Assembly (NCBI RefSeq): GCF_003086295.3
Contig: NC_092048.1
Span: 110,252,276-110,316,275 of the forward strand
Source of the DNA: Arachis hypogaea
Lineage: Eukaryota > Streptophyta > Magnoliopsida > Fabales > Fabaceae
Length of the DNA: 64,000 bases
Direction: 5' to 3'
Part shown: positions 1 through 11,835 of the stretch, piece after piece
Layout of the letters: each line of letters opens with the position of its first letter
Numbering within the stretch: position 1 is the stretch's first letter
Position numbers and translations under genes: made by a program
Notes under the pieces: generated by a model
What the model was told of the DNA's origin: nothing
Seen by the model: only the letters and a program-made list of their open reading frames with translations
Database searches by the model: none

Positions 1-1453
1 GTCGATCCCATGGAGATTGTCGGCTTGAAGCAAGCTATGGTTATTTTGTAATTCTTAGTCAGGAAATTAATAATAAAAATGGTTGGATTTTTGAAGAGTA
101 ATTAACATAAAATAAATAATACTTGTTATGCAGTAATGGAGAACAGCTTGAGGTTCTGAAGATACTCTGTCTTTTGAATCTCTGCTTTCCTACTGTCTTC
201 TTCTTCACGCACGCAAGTCTCCTTCCATGGCAAGCTATATGTTAGCGGATCACCGTTGTCAATGGCTGTCAGCCGTTCTCTCAGTGAAAAGGGTCCATGT
301 ACATGGCTAATCATCTGTCGATTCTCACTAATGTTGGAATAGGATCCATTGATCCTTTTGCACACTGTCACTGCGCCCAGCATTCATGAGTTTGAAGCTC
401 GTCACAGTCATCCCTTCCCGGATCCTATGCGGAATACCACAGACAAGGTTTAGACTTTCCAGATCTCAGAAAGGCTGCCAATTGATTCTAGCTTATACCA
501 CGAAGACTCTGACCTCACAGATTTGAATGCTCTGTTATCGGGAGATGTAATCAAACGTATGAGCCAAGAACCCAAGAGAAGCACACTCAATCTAAGGTAG
601 AACGGAGGTGGTTGTTAGGCACGTGTTCATAGGTTGAGAATAGTGACGAGTGTCACGGATCATCACATTCATCATGTTGAAGTGCGAGTGAATATCTTAG
701 AATAGAAACACGCGTGATTGAATGAAAAACAGTAGTAATTGCATTAATTCATCGAAACACAACAGAGCTTCTCACCCCAACCATGGAGTTTAGAGACTCA
801 TGTCGTAGAAGATACAAATTCAAATGTAAAATGTCATGAAGTACATAGTAAGTCTCTAAAAGTAGTTTTTATACTAAACTAGTGACCTAGGTTTACAGAA
901 AATGAGTAAACTAAGATAGATAGTGCAGAAATCCACTTTCGGGGCCCACTTGGTGTGTGCTTGGGCTGAGCATTGAGCTTTACATGTTTAAAGGCTTCTC
1001 TTGGAGTTAAACGCCAGGTTGCAGCCTGTTTGTGGCGTTTAACTTCAGAATAGGGCAGGAAGTTGGTGTTTAAACGTCAATTTGTGTCATTAAAACTCGG
1101 GCAAAGTATGAACTATTACATATTTCTGAAAAGCCCTAGATGTCTAATTTCCAACGCAATTGAGAGCGCGCTGATTGGGTTTCTGTAGCTCCAGAAATCC
1201 ATTTCGAGTGCAGGGAGGTCAGAATCCAACAGCATCTACAGTCCTTTTTCAGCCTCTGAATCAGATTTTTCTCAGGTCCCTCAATTCCAGCCAGAAAATA
1301 CCTGAAATCACAGAAAAATACACAAACTCATAGTAAAGTTCAGAAATGTGATTTTTGCATGAAAACTAATAAAACTATGCTAAAAAGTAGCTAAATCCTA
1401 CTAAAAACTATATGAAAATACCCCCAAAAAGTGTATAAAATATCCGCTCATCA
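1..1453 (-). repeat. Element B 3' LTR (left copy, truncated by window edge)
   Basis: Matches the copy at 30258-31711 plus 44907-44937. It ends with CCGCTCATCA, which is TGATGAGCGG on the element's strand. Around 1000-1080 it has two or three CpG words; the other LTR of this element has one extra 31 bp unit here. Confidence 0.85.
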
Positions 1454-2531
1454 CAACACCAAACTTAAACTCTTACTTGTCCTCAAGCAACTAGATAAAT
1501 AAAATAGGATAGAAAGAAAATCAAGAGGCAATAACATCTCAGAGTTTTATATGAAGCTTAAATTCTCATTAGATGAGCGGGACTAGTAGCTTTTTGCTTT
1601 TGAACAGTTTTGGCACCTCCATTCATCCTTTGAAGTTCAGAATGATTGGCATCTATAGGAATTCAGAATTCAGATAGTGTTATTGATTCTCCTAGTTTTG
1701 TATGTTGATTCTTGAACATAGCTACTTTATGAGTCTTGGCCATGGCCCTAAGCACTTTATTTTCCAGTATTACCACCGGATACATAAATGCCACAGACAC
1801 ATAACTAGGTGAACCTTTTCAGATTGTGACTTAGCTTTGCTAAAGTCCCCAGTTAGAGGTGTCCAGAGTTCTTAAGCACACTCTTTTCGCTTTGGACCAC
1901 GACTTTAACCGCTCAGTCTCAAGTTTTTCACTTGACACCTTCACGCCACAAGCACATAGTTAGGGACAGCTTGGTTTAGCCGCTTAGGCCAGGATTTTAT
2001 TCCTTTAGGCCCTCCTATCCATTAATGCTCAAAGCCTTGGATCCTTATTACCCTTGCCTTTTGGTTTAAAGGGCTATTTGCTTTTTCTGCTTGCCTTTCT
2101 TTTTTTTTTCGCAAGCTTTGTATTCACTGCTTTTTCTTGCTTCAAGAATCAATTTTATGATTTTTCAGATTATCAATAACATTTCTCCTTTTTCATTATT
2201 CTTTCAAGAGCCAACAAATTTAACATTCATAAACTTCACTATCAAAAATTATGCACTGTTCAAGCATTCATTCAGAAGACAAAAGTATTGCCACCACATA
2301 TAAATAATTTGAATTGTTCTTATTAAGAACTCGAAAATAAAACTGCCTCCTTATTCTAAAAAATTTACTATTTTATTCATGTTTAATAATGATGAGAAAA
2401 ATAAATTATAGCTTACTTGGAGATAATAATAAAAAATAAAAATAAAAATAAAGATACTAATTACTATTATTCATATGTCTCCTAAGGTAGATCTCTAATA
2501 GCAAAAGTTATCACAGAGTTAAGATTAGGAC
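1454..2531 (-). other. Element B 3' untranslated region, conserved with A and C
   Basis: Noncoding. It begins next to the LTR with the word ACACCAAACTTAA (reverse of TTAAGTTTGGTGT), where a polypurine tract is expected. The stretch 1560-2100 (for example GGCCTAAAGGAATAAAATCC on the element strand) is recognisable in element A (22430-23090) and element C (33300-34050) with few changes. No long reading frame is shared among the three copies. Confidence 0.75.
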
Positions 2532-3664
2532 TCAACAACCTTTATTTTGGGAGATGGATGCTCCTTCAATCTGTGGGGTGTCTGGCCCTTCAAGAGACAG
2601 CTTCTGGCACTTCAGCTCCTGTAGTTCACGCCCTTGCTTCTCTTGTTCCTTCAGCAGTTTGCAGAGCATGCTATTTTGAACTTGCTGTTCTTCTTTCAGT
2701 TGATCCATAACTTCTTACAGCTTGGTGACAGATGCTTCTAGGCAGGTCCAGTAGTCAATCTGAGGGATTTTTGGGAAGAACTCCTGTGCCCTCCTTTTGA
2801 TGGAGTTATCTTGCACTTGTTGTCCTTCTATTGACTTTTTGGTGATTGGGTGCTCGACTGGGATATACTCATCCACTCCCATCTTTACCCCAGCATCTTT
2901 GCATAGTAGAGATATTAAGCTTGGGTAAGCCAATTTGGCTTCTTTGGAGTTCTTATTTGCAATTGTATAGAGCTCACAAGAAATCAGATGATGAATCTCC
3001 ACTTCGTTTCCCTGCATAATACAACGGATCATCGTTGCTCTTTTGAGAGTGACCTCAGAGCGGTTACTGGTGGGCAGAATGGAACGCCCAATGAAGTCCA
3101 GCTAGCCCCTAGCGACTGGTTTGAGATCCCCTCTCTTGAGTTGATTTGGGACACCCTTTGTGTTGGTTGTCCACTTGGTTCCAGGGATGCATATGTCCTC
3201 TAGAACTTGGTCCAAGCGCTTATCTGATCTCACCATTCTCCTATTAAAGGAGTCCGGGTCATCTTGTAGTTGTTGCAGCTTGAAGACCTCTCTTATTTTG
3301 TCAAGGTAGAAGTAAATAGCCTTCCCTCTGACCATGGTTCGAAAGGTGTAGAAGGCGGTTCCAGTCATTCTCTGCTTATCTGTTTGCCACAGATTTGAGT
3401 AGAATTCCTGAACCATGTTTTTTCCCACCTTTGTCTCAGGATTAGCTAGGATTTCCCAGCCCCTTTTTCAAATTTTCTCTTGGATCTCCGGATATTCGTC
3501 TTTTTTCAGATCGAATTTAACTTTCGGGATCACTGATCTTAGACCCATTATTTGTAGTAGTGGTCTGCATGTTCTTTTGTTAAGAACCTCTCTTGATTCT
3601 AAAGTGATTTTGGATTATTCTCCTTCTTCCCTCTTGAAGTGGTTTGTTTTCCCTTGGGGGCCAT
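2532..3664 (-). pseudogene. Element B ORF2 remnant (accessory ORF after integrase)
   Basis: Counterpart of the ORF2 of elements A and C. It starts with ATG at 3664 (M-A-P-K, as in A and C), has early stops, then resumes at 3428-3102 with MVQEFYSNLW, MVRGK, RLDQVLEDIC and LKPVARG, all with close matches in A and C. A frameshift near 3100 moves the rest to another frame (3032-2715: HPITKK near the end), and one more stop at 2715 precedes a glutamine-rich, charged C-terminal part ending at 2532. Protein identity with A is roughly 40-45% by eye. No signal peptide or membrane helix is visible, so this is not a typical envelope-like ORF. It may belong to the family catalogued as 'putative plant transposon protein', which a profile search would settle. 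Not functional here. Confidence 0.7.
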
Positions 3665-4412
3665 AATCTTTGTGAGTCTTGGCTTGGTGATCACGAAAAA
3701 ATATACCAAACTTAGAGGTTTGCTTGTCCTCAAGCAAAAGAAAGGAAAGGAGAGAAATAGAATGAGAGCCAAATTCGAATGGTGGAGGAGAGGGGGTAGC
3801 CGAATGGCAATTTAAAAGGGAGGGGGGTGGGTACGAAAATTTTAAAAAAGATATGATAGAAGATATGATTTGTAAAAGATATGATAGAAGATGTGAGTTG
3901 TAAAAGATAAATATGATATTCAAAAGATGCAATTTTAAAATTGAAAAGATATGAGAGAGATTTGAAAAAGATAAATTTGAATTTGAAAAGATAATATGAG
4001 TTGAAAAAAAGATTTGAGAAGAAATTAAAAAGATAGATTAGTTTTGGAAAAGATTTGAAAAGAAATTGAAGAAGATTTGAGAAAGATTTTTTTAGGATTA
4101 AAGAAAAATTTATTTTAAATTTGTTTTATATTTTTTTTTTGAAATTGAAATTGAAAGATGATACTTTGTAACATGTTTATGCAAGAAATTTTGGATGAAA
4201 CCATGGAAATTTGAAAAAAAAAAATTGAGTTGGAAACAAAACTTCCTCCCCTCCACATTCCTGGCGTTAAACGCCCAGAATGGCACTCATTCTGGTGTTT
4301 AACACCCATTTGTTGCTTGTTTTGGGTGTTTAACGCCCAGCTGATGCTTATTTTGGGCGTTTAACGCCCAGCTGTTGCTTCTGGCTGGCGTTAAACGCTA
4401 GATATCCTTTGT
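3665..4412 (-). other. Element B spacer upstream of ORF2 (left part)
   Basis: Noncoding leader of ORF2. It holds one ACCAAACTTAGAG word (3694-3706), then a purine-rich stretch 3830-4130 made of irregular repeats of AAAAGATATGA and GAAAAAGATTTGA, then the palindromic word array. Element D splits it at 4412. Confidence 0.65.
4258..4405. repeat. Palindromic word array of element B, left half
   Basis: About five copies of a word close to CTGGCGTTTAACGCCAG spaced about 30 bp, for example CTGGCGTTAAACGCCCAG, GGGCGTTTAACGCCC and CTGGTGTTTAACACCC. Each can form a short hairpin. The copies differ mainly by CG to TG or CA. Confidence 0.85.
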
Positions 4413-4417
4413 CACTG

Positions 4418-5197
4418 TGTAACAACCCTGATTTTCGAGTATACGAGATCTTTTTCGAAGGCACGGAATCCTCCAGAAGATCAGTAAGGGGAGAACCTCT
4501 GATATATTATCAAGTATCTCAATCCTCATTGTCATTATGTCATCTTTAAGATAGAACCTTTTATGAGGCAAGCTCAATAACGCAGTCACGAAGAACCTAG
4601 TTTTTGAACCGTATCGGTTAGGAGTTTTGATTCGGTTTTTCGTAAATAGTCTCAGTTTGACAAACCGGACCCGATTTATGAGATAAGAGAGATAATAGGA
4701 TGATATTATCATTATATTAGTATTAGAAGCTTCTTGAATGATATTATAAGGTTACCTGATCAGTTTTAGTTAAAAACAGAAAACCGGTTTAACCGGGTTC
4801 ACAATTTACTGGTGCAGCTTAGCACCAGCACTCTCTGATGACTTTAGCAATGCTAAGGCCTCATTATTCATGTTTTATTCTCATAATAAATATGTTACTA
4901 GTGTCATTTATGCTAGTAGCTCAGAAAATAATTTTTAGAGATGTTTTTGCAAGTGTTCCGATACATCTAGTTTTAGTAGTTATACACCTTAGATATTTTA
5001 ATATTATTTTAATCCACCTCCAAGCCAACCAATCACAACTCACCCTACACCCCCAAAACCCCCAAGGCTGGCTCATTTTCACTTTGTGGCCGAAAATAGG
5101 TAGAGAGAAAAAAGAGAGAAAAGTTCTTAGTTCCAAATCTTCAAAGCTTGATTTCTGCTGAACTAAAACTCAAATCAAACTTCCAATCCGACCAAAA
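4418..5197. other. Element D, left part up to the CACTA insertion
   Basis: LTR sequence without a supported gene. Around 5040-5160 there is a C-rich then AGAGA-rich stretch that resembles a transcribed leader. Confidence 0.5.
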
Positions 5198-5214
5198 TGA
5201 CACTACAACAAATA

Positions 5215-5625
5215 TGGCCTTTAGCAACGCCAAATTTTGCAACGCCTTAAAACCGTTCTCTTAGATAGGTTTAGACAACGGTTTTTTAACGTGTTACTGT
5301 TGAATTCAGTTTTCATCAATTTCTAGCAACAAATTAAAACCGTTCTCTTTGACTATTTTAAAGAACGGTTTTATAACCGTTACCATGATTTGGCTTTAAG
5401 CAATGGTTTTTTATTGTTGTTTAAAGAATTGTACAATAGAAACGCATTAAAACCGTTGCCGAAATGCTACACTTTAAAACCGTTCCATTAGATGGTCTTA
5501 GACAACGGTTTTTATAGTGTTGTTATTGAAGTTCATTTTTTCATTATGCTATAGTAACAAAATAAAACCGTTCTCTTTGACTATTTTAAAGAACGGTTTT
5601 ACAACCATTACAACAATTATTTATG
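5215..5625. repeat. CACTA left subterminal repeats
   Basis: Multiple copies in both orientations of AAAACCGTT(C/G) and AACGGTTTT, including two near-identical modules at about 5330-5370 and 5566-5605 (AAAACCGTTCTCTTTGACTA followed by an inverted copy). Confidence 0.85.
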
Positions 5626-6240
5626 AAACAACCATTTTCTAATATTATTTAAATAATTATACAAATTAAACAATACTAATAAAAATAATTTCAGATAATT
5701 ATATAAATTGAAACTATTTTTTCTATAAATTTGAATTTATAAAATACTCAAAAACTATTATTATAAATAAATAACAAATATTATTTTAAAATAATAAAAT
5801 TGAAATAAATTTATTATAAATATTATATATTATTATAAATATATAAAAAATATTATATTTTGAACACATAAAGCTAAAATAAATTTATAATAAATATTAT
5901 ATATTTTTATTATAAATATATAATAAATATTAATATAAAGAAATAAAATTAAAATAATTTTAAAATAAATATTATATATCTATTATTGATTATTATATAG
6001 CAAATATTATTTTTGGAAAAATAAAATTAAAATAAATTTATAATAAATATTATATATTTTTATTATAAATAATTATTTTGTTATAACAAATATATATTTT
6101 TTGTTAGAAATAATTATTTAAATTCAGCAATAAATTGATAAATAATATTTTAAAATATTTTTAATATAGTATATTAGATTTTAAAATTATTATTCTATAT
6201 TTCTATTCACCCATTTTTATCAAAATATGTATTTTATCTA
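5626..6240. other. AT-rich internal CACTA sequence
   Basis: Very AT-rich DNA with irregular repeats of AATAAATATTATATAT. I see no gene. Confidence 0.6.
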
Positions 6241-8910
6241 TATCCTTTTCTCATTCCTAATTCTAAATTCCCAAATTAAATAAAAAACCCTAATTTCCAA
6301 ATTCCAAAACCCTAAACACCCCCTCACTAAGCACACAACCCCCCACTCATAAGCGTAACACATACACACACAGAGAGACAAGAGAGGAGGAAGAAGAAGA
6401 GGACGGCGCCGGTGGGTTAGGTGCCGCCGTCGCCGTCGTTGCCAAGCCCGAAGGAGAAAGAGAGTCCGCAAAGGGAGAGTGAGGGATGGAGAAGAGAAGC
6501 CGCGCCAACCCCGCAACGCCACTGCGTCGTCGTCTCCGTTGAGCGGTCGCCATCATCGTGCGAGAAAGGAGAAGGAGCCGTCGAGGGGTCGCTGAGCCGC
6601 TGCAGTCGCCGTCGCATGCGTTTTTGTCACAGAAGCTTCCATTTCCGTCACTTTCATGTTGCGGAGAGAAAGAACTACGCATGAGCCAAGGGACAGGGAA
6701 AGGGAGCCACCGCCGTTGCATCCTGGCTATGCCGCCGTTCAATCCCATCGCCATCCATAAAGTCGCAAGGAGCATTTTTCATTGTTGATTGATGGTGCCA
6801 GCCTCGTTGTCGCGTCTGTAAGGAGAAAAGGTCACGTGGAGGATGGAGAGCCGCTGGGTGCCGCCGTTGTTTCACCGTGGCCATGGAGAGGAACGTGAAT
6901 GGAAAAGGAAACAGGGAAGCTACTACTTGGGATTTGAGGAAAACGGCTCTGTTCTGCCTCGCCTCTAGGTTCTGCAAGTTGCAAGAGTCCTCAGTTGCCG
7001 GGAACCAGCACTGGAGCTGCCCAGAATCACTACTGCTGCTCTCATGGGAGCTGGTATTGGAACCACTGATGGAGTTGCTGTGTTTAGTGATTTTCACGAG
7101 TTGTGACATCGAGGTAGGGAATATTTTATTAAATTAAATATTTTAAACTTTGAATGCCTGAAAAGTTTACTGGGTTATTACGAATAGTTGAATGCTTCAT
7201 ATGTAATGGATTTTGGTTGTAGATTAAATGTGTGACTGGTTGTGCCTCTTGTTGATTTTACGATAGTAAGGTAGAACATGTTGATATGTGTATGCTGTAG
7301 TCTGCAAGAGTGTGTTGAGAAGATACATGTCTAATGTTGTTCTGATTTTGATTTGGAAACTGGTTCTCTGAAAATGAAAAATTCCTATAGTTGTTTAGAT
7401 GCTCTCTTTACTAACTTTGTTTCTTATATTCTGATTCACAGTTTAAGATAGCCCTTTCTTCTACGTTTCATTTTCTTCAGGATTGAAATTGTAGATAAAT
7501 GCTTTTGCCATGACACAATGGAACAGATTGTTGATTCTTTAGTGAGCTTTACATCTTCCATTAAATTTAAGTACCTCCAGCACAACTTTATCTTAGAATT
7601 TCATTTATTCTGCTGCTAAAATGTCTTTAGTGTTTCTCTTAGTTGTAGTCTCTTATCTCGTTAACTCTATTTGTACCAGCTAGTCTTGATTAACATCTAT
7701 CTATTGTGAGTGGCTTAACTTTCTGGTAACAGTTTACGGTTTCTTTTTCCATCTAATTACTTAAATTTCCATTAAGAAAGAGTGGCAAGTGAAACAAATG
7801 ATGCATGGTGCATTTCTACCCTAAATAGACTTAAAGAAGCTTTGCCATTGAGCTTGACGGTTTCCCTGAGATCAGTGAGTTTCTTTTTCTTGTCAAAACT
7901 CATTTGAGTTATTGATTACTATGCTTTCTTCCTTCCATACGAGAAGCTACTTACTATAATGTAAACCGTCTAACTTTTTCTTGTCAAAACTCATTTGAGT
8001 TCTTGATTACTATGCTTTCTTCCTTCCATACGAAAAGCTGCTTACTATAATGTAAACCGTCTAACTGATGCAGATACGAGAGGGTAGATTTTAAACTCTT
8101 GACCAGTGCTTGTTGCGTGAGTACCATACGACTTTACAAGCAAAATCTAAGCAGATTTCTGGTGATGGCCTTATTATGCTAATTTTTATATTGCTGCTGA
8201 TTACCATTCATTCTCCCTCCCCTTGCCTTATTATGTCGACGCTGCTCTGCCTCCGTTCACCCTCCCCTTGCCATTTTCTGTTTCTGCTTCTTCTGCAGGT
8301 TGTCAATTTTTTTTCCTAATTACATTTTCTTAGTTTAATTAGTTTGTTCAGTTTTGTTAGATTAGCCAGTTTAGTTATGCATGCTTAGTGGATTATAGGT
8401 GGTTAGGAAGTTATATCTGATTTGTAGTGGATTTAGGTTGAACTTTTTGGTTGCTGCTGATGCCTGGAATGAATGATTTTCTGAGCTGTTTTAATTGATA
8501 AATGATGGTTGTTGCAGTTTTGTTTCAAATTGTATGGTACTGCTTTATCCTTGTTAATGGCTGATGTCATGCCTTGCTTTATCCTTGCTACTGATTGCCA
8601 TTTTTGTCTGTTAAATTCATATAAATTGATCCTGATTAGTGCTGATTTGATTTTAGTGAGTTTATATGGGTTGATTCTGCTGTTTGTTTAAATTTAGAAA
8701 TGTCCTATTTACTGTCAGAATGCTGCCAAAATTTCTAAAAATTTGTGTTAATTGAATTCCAATTTGTGAATTGAATTTGGTAATTTGTTACTTTAGTTTT
8801 GTTTCGTGACCAAATTTAACTCAATAGGTTACTTTAATTTGTTCTTTTTTTTTTCAATTAAATATCTTATAAATCAATAAGAGGGATGGTATATAATTAG
8901 TATCTTTGTA
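6241..8910 (+). other. CACTA interior: GC-rich leader and intron-like sequence
   Basis: From 6270 to about 7110 the base composition shifts sharply to GC-rich: CCCTAA-rich, then a purine-rich AGAGAG/GAAGAAGAAG run, then GCCGCCGTCGCC-like sequence, resembling a plant 5' untranslated exon. Short frames occur on both strands but none looks real. From about 7110 to 8910 the sequence is T-rich with intron character and contains a tandem duplication. It could be the 5' part of the element's own transposase gene or a captured host fragment. Confidence 0.45.
7884..8065. repeat. 91 bp tandem duplication inside the CACTA element
   Basis: Two adjacent copies (7884-7974, 7975-8065), each beginning TTTTTCTTGTCAAAACTC and ending AACCGTCTAAC, with about three differences. 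Recent local duplication, intron-like context. Confidence 0.9.
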
Positions 8911-9157
8911 TAGAGACAACAGTGAAGAAAACACGAGGACCTACACAATGCTTGAAGATTCATGCAAGACAGTTGGAAGATAGAGAAGAAATTACTCTAG
9001 ATATTGAAGGAGAGGCAATTGGTCCTACTGATGAAGCTGTAAACAACTTGAGCAAATTTTTGGGCACAGTGGCAAGGAATTCAAATTTTTGTCCATTCAT
9101 TTACACAAATTGGAAGGGGATTAAAGATAAAGAAGCCATTTGGGAATATGTTCAAGT
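8911..9157 (+). pseudogene. Remnant exon of a CACTA transposase-associated gene
   Basis: Frame with RGPTQCLKIHARQLEDREE, then GPTDEAVNNLSKFLGTVARN, then CPFIYTNWKGI. This pattern matches what I know of the plant transposon family listed as Transposase_24 (Ptta/En/Spm), which accompanies CACTA elements. The segment is preceded by a T-rich tract and ACAG (possible 3' splice site near 8920) and followed by GTGAGA at 9154 (possible 5' splice site), so it looks like one internal exon. The downstream exons needed for a whole protein are absent: the right subterminal repeats start about 300 bp later. Confidence 0.65.
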
Positions 9158-9450
9158 GAGAACTTTAGTCTTGTTTCTTTTAGAAAGTATCTGGAAATGT
9201 ACACATGTATTTTATTCTTACTAGCAAATAATATTTGTGGACATGATGACTATTTGCTACTTAGCTATTTCAACTGTCTTTTGTTATTATATTTTTTGCA
9301 AACTTAGATGATATTGTAGATCTTACAACAATTTTTATAAGTTAAATTTGATGGAAAATGTTCAATTATTTTTCTTTAGTAACTAGATTCAAATAGTTTA
9401 GATTATTTATTGACACTAAATAATTAAAAAAAAAAACTGAAATCAAAGAT
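9158..9450. other. AT-rich CACTA sequence downstream of the exon
   Basis: T/A-rich, intron-like, no gene seen. Confidence 0.5.
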
Positions 9451-9454
9451 AACC

Positions 9455-10000
9455 ACATAATAAAACCGTTGCCAAAATACGACTCCAACGGTAACGCTTT
9501 AAAATCGTTATCTTAGATGACTATTAAATGGCAATAGCATCAAAACCGTTACCGAAAAACGACATCAACGGTAACGCTTTAAAACCGTTGTCCTAGATGT
9601 CTATAAACTGGCAATGGTTTTAAAACCGTTGCCGAAACTTGGCACCAACGGTAACGGTTTAAAATCGTTGGCTATTGAATAATAAAATCACAACAGTTTA
9701 AAACCGTTGCCTATCTAGTTACGGTATTAAACCGTTGTCATATTAACAGGAACGGTTTGAAACCGTTGCTTATTGAGTAACGGATGAAAACCGTTGTTTA
9801 AAATTTTCTGTTAAAACTGTTGTCTATGCTACTAACTGTGGCAACGGTTTTTCTGTTACCGTTGTCTTAGGTAAAAAACCGTTGCCTTTGAGCATTGGTA
9901 ACGGCCGCATATACCACAGGTCAAAAACCATTGCCAAATTGCCTAAAGTTTTGGGAACGGTTTTTCAATCTACGGCAACGATTTTTGACCGTTGCGAAAA
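9455..10000. repeat. CACTA right subterminal repeats
   Basis: Dense copies of AAAACCGTTGCC and inverted GGCAACGG/AACGGTTTT, spaced about 20-50 bp, up to the terminal inverted repeat. Confidence 0.88.
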
Positions 10001-10021
10001 GCCTTATTTGTTGTAGTGTGA

Positions 10022-11570
10022 TCCTCTCTTCTTTCTCTACATGATCATATGACTTATCAAGGCTGGAATCAAGGTGAGTTGGCTGCACCATCTCTCTTTT
10101 GATTCGGTTTCAAGGAAACATGGTTAAATATGTGTTTTCTTGATGTGATTTAGGAGGAAAAATGCTTAAGGACCACCTGAAAGTTTAATTGAATTAGGAG
10201 CAGCAAAACCAGGTAGGGTGTCACGAAATTAATCTTGATTATTTGTGTTTGAGTTGTGTGAATGTTGTATAAATTGGCTGTGCTAAAAATTGGTTGCATA
10301 TATGATTGATTCTTGGTGAAAATTTGGTGAAATTTTGATGAAATTTGATGAAATTCAAGCTTTAAAGTTCATGTTCTTGGGCAGCTGGAAAAACGAAACC
10401 CTAAGCTTAAATTCAGGTTCAATTTGTTTTAAAATCATGTAGAAAAGATGGGGTTTTAGTGGCTGGGAATTTATTTTGAATTTTGGTAAAAATCGGTTGC
10501 TGAAAAGACTGAAAAACGGGTAAAAACAGAGAAAGAATTTGAAGAATATACGAAGAACATGAAGAACACTTTGAGTGTGGTGAAGAACAATGAAGAACAC
10601 CTTTTTGATTCATAAAAGGGCAAGGAAGTAATTAATTTGGTGTTTGGGGGTTATTTGGTAATTTCTGAAAGTTAGGGTGGTAAAAGTAGAAATATTAAAA
10701 GTTACGGGTGGTAAAAAGTAAATTTTAAAGGTTAAAAGTAAAAGTAAGTTAATTTTCGAAAATTTAATGATAAAATAATAAATAATAATAAAATATTAAA
10801 TAATAATATTTAATTAAAAATAATATTTTAATAAAAATAATAAAATAATGCGAAAAAGGCAGTTTTCTGTAAAAGGTTTAGAAAGACAACTTTAAGCGTA
10901 GAATCTCATAATTACCTTCATAAAACACTTAGGGAGTGGTAATAACATGATAGTGAGGCAAAGATAAAGAAAAGATAAAAAGTTAAAGAAAAGATAAAAA
11001 CCAAAGAAAAAGTCTGTAAAATTTTAATGACAGAAAAACAGACAGAGACTAGTGAACGAACTAGGGCAATTTAGTTAGTACTTGAGTTGCGACTAGGGTT
11101 AGGTGTTATATGAAAAGTTAAACTATTTCAGTATAGACTTAATGAACCTATACTTGGGACATGCTAACTATTCATACCGAAATTTACATAAGCTTTAAAT
11201 ACATATGTTAAACAGAGAAATCAGAGCAGAGTAAAGAAACACAGAGAACAGAGTAACCAGAGAAGAATAAAGGGATACAGAGAAAAGAGTAATTAGAGGA
11301 AAGTAAAAAGACAAAGAGAAAAGAGTAATGTGATAAAGAGAAATGGTTTGAGTTAAGATGTTATAAAAGTAAAAGCTGTAGAGTTTGTATAGCATGATTG
11401 AACAGAGAAAGAAAGAGGTACTACATAAGAATGTGAAAGTGATGATGAATAATGAGAATGTTAATGAATGATGATAATGAGAATGATTATGTAAGAATCT
11501 AATGCAGAGAGGCAATCAGATAGATGGTGGTACGACCACTGAGAACGCTTTCCTGGGATACCTTGCTATA
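10022..11570. other. Element D, middle part
   Basis: No gene supported. Parts are AT-rich (10740-10850). A purine-rich stretch at 11200-11500 holds irregular repeats of AGAGAAAAGAGTAA. Confidence 0.5.
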
Positions 11571-11574
11571 ATGC

Positions 11575-11835
11575 TTTGCTGTAAGACAGAGGTTGCTTAC
11601 AGAGGTATCGAGATGAGTGTGCTCCTGTAAGACAGAGGTTGCTTACAGTGAGTGTGTTGTTGCTCCTGTAAGACAGAAGTTGCTTACAGTGAGTATGTTG
11701 TTGCTCCTGTAAGACAGAGCTTGCTTACAGTGAGTCTGTTGGGCGTATATCGGCTAATAAGTGCCGCCCTGCAAGACAAATGTTGCTTGCAGTGGATACC
11801 CTGCAAGACAAAGGTTGCTTGCAGTAGATATTGCC
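11575..11835. repeat. Hairpin-forming tandem repeats in element D
   Basis: Four copies of CTGTAAGACAGAGGTTGC followed by TTACAG, then two of CTGCAAGACAAAGGTTGC followed by TTGCAG. In each, the 7-base arms CTGTAAG/CTTACAG or CTGCAAG/CTTGCAG are inverted repeats around a loop of about 10 bases. The change between the two subtypes is compensatory in the stem (T-A to C-G). Confidence 0.85.

Larger units (their letters stand above)
5201..10018. mobile_element. CACTA (En/Spm-type) DNA transposon, internally deleted
   Basis: Ends are CACTACAACAAATATGGC at 5201 and its imperfect reverse complement, GCCTTATTTGTTGTAGTG, ending at 10018. The 3 bp duplication TGA is at 5198-5200 and 10019-10021. Both ends carry dense subterminal repeats of the type AAAACCGTTGCC/GGCAACGGTTTT, as expected for CACTA elements where such repeats bind the element-encoded TNPA-like protein. 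Only one transposase-related exon remains, so it is non-autonomous. It is inserted in solo LTR D. Confidence 0.9.

Noticed and set aside
2532..3664. ORF2 as an envelope protein
   Set aside because: Position fits, but none of the three copies shows a signal peptide, membrane helix or cysteine pattern of an envelope protein.
6238..7137. Several overlapping frames of 60-144 codons on both strands in the GC-rich block
   Set aside because: Low-complexity, arginine- or serine-rich, overlapping on both strands, no recognisable domain. Probably a consequence of GC-rich untranslated sequence.
11195..11515. 106-codon hydrophobic frame on the minus strand, resembling a membrane protein
   Set aside because: It is the complement of purine-rich AGAGAAAAGAG repeats, so hydrophobicity follows from base composition.
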